A stretch of 64,000 nucleotides of DNA from NCBI GenBank assembly GCA_026413225.1, contig CM048591.1, positions 72,194,052 to 72,258,051 of the forward strand, in the 5' to 3' direction. The position numbers and the translations under genes were made by a program. The number at the start of each line of letters is the position of its first letter. The first letter of the stretch is position 1. The notes beneath the pieces were generated by a model. The model worked only from the letters and a program-made list of their open reading frames with translations. It ran no database searches and was not told the DNA's origin. The stretch is from Otis tarda (taxonomy: Eukaryota > Chordata > Aves > Otidiformes > Otididae). Of this stretch, positions 1-8,283 are shown one piece after another.

Positions 1-180
1 AGTCCAAACCTCAGCTCGAGTTCACGTCCATTGGGTGTGTGAGGTGTGCGGGAAATTTGGATCGGCCCCCTTGCTTTCTAGGCACCTCTCATCCAAAAGG
101 ACGTAGGGCTAGGTGCGGCTGGACCAAACCGTCCTTCCCCTGTTACAGACCACACACAGCCTGCACCTCTCTGTCTTTCA

Positions 181-199
181 GGATGCTGTGACTACGCCA
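181..199 (-). other. Retroviral primer-binding-site-like sequence
   Basis: On the minus strand the site begins TGGCGTAGTC, which I recall as the complement of the 3' end of a tRNA-Ser (acceptor ending GACTACG plus CCA). After the first ten bases the match weakens. It lies next to the inner end of the LTR, where a PBS belongs, but the 9-base spacer is longer than the usual 0-3. The same site is at 5772, 11366, 16959, 22550, 28143, 33735, 39325, 44917, 50510, 56102 and 61690. The tRNA assignment is tentative. Confidence 0.4.
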
Positions 200-208
200 A
201 TTTAAAAA

Positions 209-911
209 TGTCACGGTGCACTCGGGACTCGTGATGGCTCTTTCAGTGCCACCTCAAAGTGCAAAATTACGGCGAACACGCCAACGGGGTTAGTTTCAAT
301 CAAACAGCACAAACTTTATTATTGTGCCTGTAAAGCGGCATATGATAGGCGAAAGGGAGTGAAAAGGAAAAGTAAAGATAGGAAAAAAGTTATAAAAGCT
401 ACCACCGCGGGTCCAAGGCATCCCCATGGCCCCAGATCCAGGCAGCGTACTGCCGGTCGTCACGATCGATGTCAACGTTTATCCTTGGTGGGGAAAGCTC
501 TCAGGGGTCTTGTTTTTCGGGGTCGACCTTTTATGCCAATTAGCAAACCTTGCTCCTCCTTTACTTCGGGGATCTCTGCCTGTTCTGGGCCCTTAGGATA
601 GAAGTGTGTTTTTGTACATTGTAATGAGCAAAGTTCAGTTAAAGGGCACTTTCTCACCGTGGTTTTTGAGACAGCAGTTGTGATTCATCCTCCTCGATAG
701 CAGGTGCACGGTTATCTTTGCCAGTATGGACAACAGGGAAGAGCTGTGGCACCACTCTGGCCGCCATCTCCAGCATGTTCTACATTTTGTTGTTAGGCCA
801 GAGTGGGCCTTGTCCACAGCAATCACATTCCGTCCCCAGAAAAACAACTGCATCTCAGCAGAGTGCTTGCAGCAGCTCACGTCAAGTTGTGAGCCTAACT
901 TTTAGGCCACA
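209..911 (-). mobile_element. Endogenous retrovirus LTR, unit 1
   Basis: Read on the minus strand, the element starts TGTGGCC and ends GTGACA, fitting the TG...CA ends of retroviral LTRs. It carries a TATA-like TTTTATAA near 391-398, an AATAAA at 320-315 and then about 90 bases of U5-like sequence before the PBS-like site. That spacing fits U3-R-U5 order. A perfect 6-bp stem (GCCTAA, CTT loop, TTAGGC) sits at its outer end, 893-907. No second LTR or target-site duplication is visible in the unit, so exact edges are inferred. The outer end is only about 107 bp from the first CRE-like site of the RING promoter. Confidence 0.55.
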
Positions 912-1017
912 CCAAATCCATCATGCAGCTGGAAGTCCTCGATGACAAGGTTGAGACAATACTGATTTTCTGATGAGCCCTACAATGCTGTGTGCCTGTG
1001 GGGGCAGATGGCCCACA

Positions 1018-1114
1018 GTGATGTCACCGTCTGGTGGAACGTGAAATCTTTCAGCGGTGGATGGTGATGTCACTGAGCGACGGAACATGACCTCACGCCC
1101 ATCACTGCTTAAAT
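1018..1114 (+). promoter_or_regulatory. RING-gene core promoter with paired CRE-like sites, unit 1
   Basis: Two copies of GTGATGTCAC lie at 1018-1027 and 1064-1073, inside a 46-bp imperfect duplication that also repeats GGAAC-N-TGA (1036 and 1082). A third half-like site, TGACCTCA, is at 1088-1095. A TATA-like CTTAAAT is at 1108-1114, which would place transcription start near 1137. CRE-type sites bind CREB/CREM/ATF factors. The motifs are seen directly; promoter activity is inferred from position upstream of the spliced exon. Confidence 0.5.
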
Positions 1115-1602
1115 CCGGGCACGGGCAGAGCCTGTCCCAGTCTGGCTCAAGCCTGTACTCCTGCCGAGCGTGTCTGTGAGGTCTGGAGGGTAGAGCGAGT
1201 CTTTTCTTGGTTTTGGGTGGTACTTCAGGGGTTGTCTGTGGCAGCTCTCGGTGCCTTCCAAGAGCCATTCCCTGTGTTCTTATCCGGCCCTGCCTGGTTC
1301 AGGCAGCCGGGCACTGCGGTGCACGCTTGCAGGAGCAGAGGTGAGCTGTGCGGGGAAACATCTGCCTGGGGTGGTCTGGAATGGGTGCTGGGGCTTGGGG
1401 AGCCAGGAAAGTGTCCTTCTTGAGGGAGAGGTGCATTTTGTCCTCAGCTACCCTCCCTGGGAAATGGGATGTCACAGCGAATGACCATGGCCTCTCCCTA
1501 TTTTGCAGCGTGTGAAAACCTTTGGCAGCGTCAGTGCCTGCGAGAAGGAGCAGCTCCTCCTCCTCAGCTCTCCCCAACCCACCACAGAGCACAAACACGG
1601 CC

Positions 1603-2690
1603 ATGGGGAGGGCGTGGAGCTGCCCCATCTGCCACGACGCTCGAGATGGCATTGCTGATGTGATGCCCTGTCAGCACCAGATTTGTGTGGGCTGCATCCT
1701 GCGGCGGATAAGGGGGAGCTCGGAATGCCCTACTTGTGGAGGAGCAATAGAGACTGTCAGGTTTTCTGTGCGGGGAGAAGATGACTACCTACGGTGCGTC
1801 ATCAGAAGTCGTGAAGAGTTACAAGATGCCAGGAGCCAGGCAGGATGTGCCCCCGGCAGCCTGGCCGAAAACAGCCCCCATGACCCTGCAGCACCCCCTC
1901 CTTATCCGGAGTGGATACACTCTTCGGCTGAGCAGGGGGCTGCAGGGTCAGAGGCAGTGGGTGGGCTCCAGCCCGAAGTGTGGGCAGGACTCTTCCAAAG
2001 ACAACAAAGTCTTCTTGAGCCCGTGCTGGTCTGGCTGCGTGCTGTACTGAGGCTGATCTTAGGGGCTCGGTGGTGGCACGTAAACAGTATAGAGGGCCTG
2101 ATCCTTCACCTCCTGTGCATCTATGGTCCGAATGAGCAAGTCATGCTCGACATACTGCAGGACTGCCTCGGGGAATTTACAGAACCACTGGTCCGTGACC
2201 TCTTCAATGTCATTGTGGAGCGGTGCAGTGAAGAGGCTGGGAGGCTGCTTCGCTCCAACGCTGCTGGGGAAGAGGACAACAGCCCTGCAGCCAGCATCTG
2301 CTCCACTAGCGCAAACATCTCCAGCTCCAGCTCCAGCAGCTCCAGCTCCACCAGCTGCGATGGAGAGACTCCCATGTCCAGTTTCTCTTCCTGCAGCCCC
2401 GCAGTGTCCAATGTGGAGGAGGAAGATGGTCCTTCAGAGGCTGCAGTCCACGGGGTCCTGGCTGCCCCTCACCTGCACCCATCTCTGCAGAGCAGGAGCA
2501 ACGCCAGGAGGAACCAGGGGAGGCAGCAGCAGCAGGCCCCTCTGCCCAGGGCAGCGACCGGAGCACTTCCGCTCCCAGACGGGGCAGGGACAGCTCAACC
2601 ATGCGGGCCCGGCGCCCCACAAAGAGGAGGGCTGCCAGCCCCCAGGACTCTCCACAGCCCCGCAAGAGGCCACCCCAGAAGCGACGCTAG
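1603..2690 (+). pseudogene. TOPORS-like RING gene, unit 1, frameshifted near codon 284
   Basis: This copy has the same spliced layout as unit 2 (intron 1341-1508, start ATG at 1603). The G-run at 2452-2455 has four G instead of the five seen in the other array copies. The RING, helical middle and Ser tract stay in frame, but translation then leaves the ancestral frame and ends at 2818-2820. It would give about 405 residues with a novel tail in place of the basic C-terminus. The ancestral stop is at 2688-2690. The copy may be a pseudogene, a tail-swapped protein, or a base-calling error in a homopolymer. Confidence 0.75.
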
Positions 2691-2711
2691 CTCTGTCAAC
2701 TCTCTTTCAAA

Positions 2712-2717
2712 AATAAA
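2712..2717 (+). terminator. Polyadenylation signal AATAAA, unit 1
   Basis: AATAAA begins 22 bp after the ancestral stop and runs into an A tract. A G/T-rich stretch near 2750-2765 could be the downstream element. The A tract differs in length between units. The equivalent signal in unit 2 is at 8305-8310. Confidence 0.6.
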
Positions 2718-2740
2718 AAAAAAAATGAATCCCTCTTTCC

Positions 2741-4180
2741 TTGAAAAGACTTTTGGGGTGCTGCTTTACCTCCTTCTCCCGGTGCCTTTGTGTGACCCCC
2801 ATGCCCCACCGCTGGCCTAGGCCCCGAGACCCCTGCTCGGAGGGGTTTGTGGACCAACGGGCCTGGGCCCCTGCTCCTGCCATCCAGTCCGGGCAGCCAA
2901 CACGACTGGAAGAGCAGTGTCCCTTCTAGGGCAAGCGGGCTCCTGAGCACAGCTTCTCTGCATCCAAACACCACTTTGTAGGGATAACCACGTACTGGAA
3001 TGTGAGGGAAAACACTCTTCTGCACTGGAGTAGTTGCCCCTTCCCAGCAGACACATCCCAGTTCCTGGAGACAGAAAGTCTTTCCCTGACGGCCCTTGTG
3101 GGCTGGGAGGCAGCTCCAGTGCCTGGCCTGGACGCAGGCGCCCCGTCCCATGCACGTGGGTGGGTACCTCCACACTGGCTGTTGGAGTACAGGGTCCCTC
3201 TCCACTGGGAAGCCGAGGAAACCTGCCTGCTTTGCCAAAACGTGCTGCTCAAACAGCACCGCTGCTCTGAGACAGCCCTCCATCACCCAGAGACCACACG
3301 GAAAACATCCGCACGAAGGGCAAAGTTCAGGTGTTCAGGTACCAGTGTTTCAGTTCTCCAGTCTCCAGGATGCTCTAATACTAGAGTGTTGGCCTAGAAT
3401 ACTAGAAGTAGTATAGAGAGGTGCTGTTGAGGAGTGACAGATGGACTCCATTGTGCTGTTCTAACAGTATCTCACGGCTGGACAGAGTTCACGGCAAGGC
3501 TTTCAGTGAAAACATTCTTGTGTAGGACTGACCCACTCTGGGGCACATGCATGAGAGACACCCCTATTTGCAGCTCATGACTGAGCAAAAAGAGTGCAAA
3601 CTTAAAGCAGTTAGGTACTGATCATGTCAGTGAAATGCAAGGGAGTGAGAAGCAAATGTCCTCTGCAAATAATGGGCTGGGTGTAAAAAGGCCTTGCGAA
3701 GGCCAGGTCCTCCGTGAGCAGTTGTGGTAGTCACAGCCAGTGACCTTGATTCACCCTGTGGGACAGAAAATGTGTCTGTATGTTCTCCGAGGAGTTAGAA
3801 ATGTTACAGAGAAGCTGCAACACAAGAAGATTTTGAGGAGTGGCTCTGCTGTGGCCACATCCAGAAAGGGGCAGAACAGGTGGCTTCCCAGCTCTAGAGA
3901 GGGATTCTGTTCTGACGAGAACAACATCCCTCCATGTAGAATGAAGTGTTAGGGAAGGAAGGTGTGAGGCTTTTGTGAGGCTTGGGAAAAAGAAAAAAAA
4001 CCACCAAAAGGCAGAAGATGTGAAGAAGCAGAAGCGGGAGGTAGAGAGGGGTAGGCAAGAGCCTTTTTGGCCTTGCGGCCCTCAGCCTCTGGCCTCCCGC
4101 TGGGCCCGACTGGGCCCGGCTGAGACAAGGGAGGAGAGGAGCTGTGAAGGGAACCGGAGAGGCGTCTGCCTGAGCCCGTT
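2741..4180. other. Unassigned intergenic block, unit 1
   Basis: No gene is recognised here. Open frames on both strands exist but start at non-ATG codons or overlap one another without a domain. Small structures visible are ATACTAGA repeated at 3379 and 3399 next to an inverted AGTAT, and a perfect hairpin GGCCTT-GCG-AAGGCC at 3690-3704 preceded by an A-run of variable length. The right part (from about 3970) is purine-rich and may belong to the LTR-like fragment that follows. Confidence 0.6.
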
Positions 4181-4553
4181 GTGAAGGATTTCTTGTGAGA
4201 GGAGCGGCTGCAGGCGCCGAGGTGAGTGAAGCAGGAGGGGGAGCAGCAATGGTGCTGCGGGCAGAGATTCCCCTGCAGCCCGTGGTGCAGCCCCTGGTGA
4301 GGCCGGCTGTGCCCCTGCAGCCCATGGAGGCCCCCACAGGAGCAGAGGGCCCGCGCTGGGGCAGCCTGTTCCGGAGGGACTGCACCCTGTGGAAAAAGGG
4401 TCCACGCTGGGGCAGCTGGTGAAGGACTGTACCCGTGGGAGGGACCCCAGGCTGGAGCAGAGGAGGAATGTGAGGAGTTCTTCCCCTGAGGAGGAAGGAG
4501 CAGTGGAATGGGACATGTGATGAACTGCCCATAACCCCCATTCCCTATTCCCC
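4181..4553 (+). mobile_element. Avian LTR-like fragment, unit 1
   Basis: The stretch has repeated GGAGCAG and CCCATGGAGG-type motifs, a CGTGGGAGGGACCCC-like stretch, and an end rich in CCCCCATTCCC. From memory this resembles part of a common bird ERVL-type LTR; it was not searched. It stops abruptly about 5 bp before the minus-strand gag remnant, so two elements appear fused head to head. The left edge is uncertain and could extend to about 3970. Confidence 0.35.
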
Positions 4554-4557
4554 CCGA

Positions 4558-5336
4558 TTATCTCCTGTGGTCAGACAGACCCCAGTATCCCGCAGCCTCC
4601 TTTTCCCTTAGCTGAAAGTGATCTCCCCTGGTTAGAGACACACGCCACACGTACTCAGTCTCGGATTTTTTGGCAAGGCACCCATAATCCTGCACCAGTT
4701 TGGCAAGCTCAGTAGCGGCGTACAGCAAGTCCTTAGTTGCAATTTGTGGGTTGCTATCCTTGTTATTCAAATCAAAATATTCTTTTTTAAAGAAAGGTCT
4801 CACTGAGGGTGATTGCCAAAGTGATTTCTCGCTTCTTCTAGTTCCTTCTGAGAATATGTCTGGCTTATCTTTCAAATACCTCTCTCCTCAGGCTTCAGAT
4901 CTGTCTCACTCCACAGTTCTGAATTCTTTGGATATTTTTTCCTCTAGATAGATTTTAGCAAAAGATTTTGCTCCTTTTCTTCCTGCAGCTGCTTTTGGAG
5001 CGTGGATACTCTCTCGAAGAAGAACCTCCAAAAATGCTGGACCAACTCAGTAATCTGTTGCTCCTGGTCACACCGCTTAACATGGTCCCCTACTGCCGGT
5101 ACCAGACTTGCACCCAGAATAAGCCAAACTATGGCTTTGCCTCTGCCAGATTTTACCCTCGCCTCCTTTGGCAAGGAAGTCACGCAATCTACTAGGCTTT
5201 GCAAATTTGCCTGATTATCTCGAGCCCAATCTCGCCCAGGGATGGACGGCCGTGCAGTATGCTGTGACAAGAGCTCCTAAAACGAGTCTTGACTTTTCAC
5301 TGACAAAGGGTACTGATCATCAGCTTTTCCCGCCAT
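4558..5336 (-). pseudogene. Decayed retroviral gag-like fragment, unit 1
   Basis: The minus-strand frame opens at an ATG (5336-5334) in good Kozak context, after a leader of several hundred bases that follows the LTR and PBS-like site. It is broken by an in-frame TAG at codon 20 (5279-5277), a second stop at 4946-4944, and a frame change before the last open segment (4875-4558). The first long segment ends in a predicted coiled coil; the last resembles a gag C-terminal part. No pol or env follows, because the sequence ends at the fused LTR-like fragment. Position and order support gag; the family is not assigned. Confidence 0.5.
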
Positions 5337-5350
5337 TCTTATTGCAAAGG

Positions 5351-5516
5351 GACCAAACCCACTTTGGAGATGTTAAACTCAATTTCCACACACGCAGTTC
5401 CCCTGCATCGCCCTTCTCTTCCTCGAGTGATTGAAGAGACCAAAATCTACTACGCGGAGGCTCAACTTAGTTTCCACAAATGCAGTCTCTCTGCAGTCGC
5501 CCTTCACGTCCCCAAG
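5351..5516 (-). repeat. Degenerate 87-bp direct duplication in retroviral leader, unit 1
   Basis: Two diverged copies begin GACCAAA at 5351 and 5438 and share TTTCCACA, TGCAGT and TCGCCCTTC blocks in the same order. The copies differ at many positions, so the duplication predates the tandem array. The same pair is present in every full unit. Confidence 0.6.
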
Positions 5517-5799
5517 TAGTCGGCCTCATTCATGTGAGCACAGCTCTTGCTTTTGCACTAAGAGATCTTATTATTAACTCCCGTCAGACAGAGTCCAAAC
5601 CTCAGCTCGAGTTCACGTCCATTGGGTGTGTGAGGTGTGCGGGAAATTTGGATCAGCCCCCTTGCTTTCTAGGCACCTCTCATCCAAAAGGACGTAGGGC
5701 TAGGTGCGGCTGGACCAAACCGTCCTTCCCCTGTTACAGACCACACACAGCCTGCACCTCTCTGTCTTTCAGGATGCTGTGACTACGCCAATTTAAAAA

Positions 5800-6503
5800 T
5801 GTCACGGTGCACTCGGGACTCGTGATGGCTCTTTCAGTGCCACCTCAAAGTGCAAAATTACGGCGAACACGCCAACGGGGTTAGTTTCAATCAAACAGCA
5901 CAAACTTTATTATTGTGCCTGTAAAAGCGGCATATGATAGGCGAAAGGGAGTGAAAAGGAAAAGTAAAGATAGGAAAAAAGTTATAAAAGCTACCACCGC
6001 GGGTCCAAGGCATCCCCATGGCCCCAGATCCAGGCAGCGTACTGCCGGTCGTCACGATCGATGTCAACATTTATCCTTGGTGGGGAAAGCTCTCAGGGGT
6101 CTTGTTTTTCGGGGTCGACCTTTTATGCCAATTAGCAAACCTTGCTCCTCCTTTACTTCGGGGATCTCTGCCTGTTCTGGGCCCTTAGGATAGAAGTGTG
6201 TTTTTGTACATTGTAATGAGCAAAGTTCAGTTAAAGGGCACTTTCTCACCGTGGTTTTTGAGACAGCAGTTGTGATTCATCCTCCTCGATAGCAGGTGCA
6301 CGGTTATCTTTGCCAGTATGGACAACAGGGAAGAGCTGTGGCACCACTCTGGCCGCCATCTCCAGCATGTTCTACATTTTGTTGTTAGGCCAGAGTGGGC
6401 CTTGTCCACAGCAATCACATTCCGTCCCCAGAAAAACAACTGCATCTCAGCAGAGTGCTTGCAGCAGCTCACGTCAAGTTGTGAGCCTAACTTTTAGGCC
6501 ACA
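5800..6503 (-). mobile_element. Endogenous retrovirus LTR, unit 2
   Basis: Same element as at 209-911, here 704 bp because of one added A near 5925. Its outer end lies 692 bp from the RING start codon, a spacing kept in nearly all units. Confidence 0.55.
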
Positions 6504-6609
6504 CCAAATCCATCATGCAGCTGGAAGTCCTCGATGACAAGGTTGAGACAATACTGATTTTCTGATGAGCCCTACAATGCTGTGTGCCTGTGGGGGCAGA
6601 TGGCCCACA

Positions 6610-6706
6610 GTGATGTCACCGTCTGGTGGAACGTGAAATCTTTCAGCGGTGGATGGTGATGTCACTGAGCGACGGAACATGACCTCACGCCCATCACTGC
6701 TTAAAT
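6610..6706 (+). promoter_or_regulatory. RING-gene promoter, unit 2
   Basis: Paired GTGATGTCAC sites and the TATA-like CTTAAAT are unchanged relative to unit 1. Confidence 0.5.
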
Positions 6707-7194
6707 CCGGGCACGGGCAGAGCCTGTCCCAGTCTGGCTCAAGCCTGTACTCCTGCCGAGCGTGTCTGTGAGGTCTGGAGGGTAGAGCGAGTCTTTTCTT
6801 GGTTTTGGGTGGTACTTCAGGGGTTGTCTGTGGCAGCTCTCGGTGCCGTCCAAGAGCCATTCCCTGTGTTCTTATCCGGCCCTGCCTGGTTCAGGCAGCC
6901 GGGCACTGCGGTGCACGCTTGCAGGAGCAGAGGTGAGCTGTGCGGGGAAACATCTGCCTGGGGTGGTCTGGAATGGGTGCTGGGGCTTGGGGAGCCAGGA
7001 AAGTGTCCTTCTTGAGGGAGAGGTGCATTTTGTCCTCAGCTACCCTCCCTGGGAAATGGGATGTCACAGCGAATGACCATGGCCTCTCCCTATTTTGCAG
7101 CGTGTGAAAACCTTTGGCAGCGTCAGTGCCTGCGAGAAGGAGCAGCTCCTCCTCCTCAGCTCTCCCCAACCCACCACAGAGCACAAACACGGCC

Positions 7195-8283
7195 ATGGGG
7201 AGGGCGTGGAGCTGCCCCATCTGCCACGACGCTCGAGATGGCATTGCTGATGTGATGCCCTGTCAGCACCAGATTTGTGTGGGCTGCATCCTGCGGCGGA
7301 TAAGGGGGAGCTCGGAATGCCCTACTTGTGGAGGAGCAATAGAGACTGTCAGGTTTTCTGTGCGGGGAGAAGATGACTACCTACGGTGCGTCATCAGAAG
7401 TCGTGAAGAGTTACAAGATGCCAGGAGCCAGGCAGGATGTGCCCCCGGCAGCCTGGCCGAAAACAGCCCCCATGACCCTGCAGCACCCCCTCCTTATCCG
7501 GAGTGGATACACTCTTCGGCTGAGCAGGGGGCTGCAGGGTCAGAGGCAGTGGGTGGGCTCCAGCCCGAAGTGTGGGCAGGACTCTTCCAAAGACAACAAA
7601 GTCTTCTTGAGCCCGTGCTGGTCTGGCTGCGTGCTGTACTGAGGCTGATCTTAGGGGCTCGGTGGTGGCACGTAAACAGTATAGAGGGCCTGATCCTTCA
7701 CCTCCTGTGTATCTATGGTCCGAATGAGCAAGTCATGCTCGACATACTGCAGGACTGCCTCGGGGAATTTACAGAACCACTGGTCCGTGACCTCTTCAAT
7801 GTCATTGTGGAGCGGTGCAGTGAAGAGGCTGGGAGGCTGCTTCGCTCCAACGCTGCTGGGGAAGAGGACAACAGCCCTGCAGCCAGCATCTGCTCCACTA
7901 GCGCAAACATCTCCAGCTCCAGCTCCAGCAGCTCCAGCTCCACCAGCTGCGATGGAGAGACTCCCATGTCCAGTTTCTCTTCCTGCAGCCCCGCAGTGTC
8001 CAATGTGGAGGAGGAAGATGGTCCTTCAGAGGCTGCAGTCCACGGGGGTCCTGGCTGCCCCTCACCTGCACCCATCTCTGCAGAGCAGGAGCAACGCCAG
8101 GAGGAACCAGGGGAGGCAGCAGCAGCAGGCCCCTCTGCCCAGGGCAGCGACCGGAGCACTTCCGCTCCCAGACGGGGCAGGGACAGCTCAACCATGCGGG
8201 CCCGGCGCCCCACAAAGAGGAGGGCTGCCAGCCCCCAGGACTCTCCACAGCCCCGCAAGAGGCCACCCCGGAAGCGACGCTAG
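7195..8283 (+). CDS. TOPORS-like C3HC4 RING protein (362 aa), unit 2, intact reference copy
   Basis: A probable RING-type E3 ubiquitin ligase, likely nuclear. Residues C7, C10, C23, H25, C28, C31, C42 and C45 form a complete C3HC4 zinc-binding set. A PPPY motif is at 98-101. A hydrophobic helical region at about 122-216 resembles the segment after the RING in TOPORS-like proteins. Ten serines run at 240-249, followed by an acidic stretch, and the tail from about 325 is Arg/Lys-rich and could localise to the nucleus. The start at 7195 is chosen because it has G at -3 and +4, and it is the first ATG once the intron 6933-7100 (GTGAGC...TTTTGCAG) is removed; the open frame upstream begins only at a TTG. 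Trp35 and the basic linchpin at 46 are replaced by Arg and Gly, so ligase activity is uncertain. Human TOPORS is much longer. Family assignment is from motif and memory. Confidence 0.78.
   Translation: MGRAWSCPICHDARDGIADVMPCQHQICVGCILRRIRGSSECPTCGGAIETVRFSVRGEDDYLRCVIRSREELQDARSQAGCAPGSLAENSPHDPAAPPPYPEWIHSSAEQGAAGSEAVGGLQPEVWAGLFQRQQSLLEPVLVWLRAVLRLILGARWWHVNSIEGLILHLLCIYGPNEQVMLDILQDCLGEFTEPLVRDLFNVIVERCSEEAGRLLRSNAAGEEDNSPAASICSTSANISSSSSSSSSSTSCDGETPMSSFSSCSPAVSNVEEEDGPSEAAVHGGPGCPSPAPISAEQEQRQEEPGEAAAAGPSAQGSDRSTSAPRRGRDSSTMRARRPTKRRAASPQDSPQPRKRPPRKRR

Larger units (their letters stand above)
1..5591. repeat. Macrosatellite unit 1 (5591 bp)
   Basis: The unit boundary is arbitrary: it is set where the window opens, inside the retroviral leader, and the same sequence recurs at 5592. 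Order within the unit: PBS-like site 181-199, minus-strand LTR 209-911, promoter 1018-1114, 5'-UTR intron 1341-1508, RING reading frame 1603-2690 (frameshifted), poly(A) signal 2712-2717, unassigned block 2741-4180, LTR-like fragment 4181-4553, gag-like remnant 4558-5336, leader to 5591. Unit 1 shares a T at 1256 only with unit 6, and a G in the leader at about position 66 with units 8 and 11. Confidence 0.97.

Noticed and set aside
1522..1602. N-terminal extension of the RING frame beginning at 1522 (and equivalents in other units)
   Set aside because: It begins with TTG, has no ATG, and lies in the 5' UTR part of exon 2. The ATG at 1603 has a strong Kozak context and is the first ATG of the spliced transcript.
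2323..2360. AGC/TCC repeat as a separate microsatellite feature
   Set aside because: It encodes the Ser tract in frame and has the same length in all array units, so it is treated as part of the coding sequence.
3002..3397. 131-aa plus-strand open frame in the unassigned block
   Set aside because: It starts at GTG and overlaps two other frames. Its conservation between units only reflects their near-identity.
7713..8258. 181-aa minus-strand open frame opposite the RING gene, repeated in most units
   Set aside because: It is a shadow of the GC-rich coding exon on the other strand, low in complexity, and has no promoter or domain.
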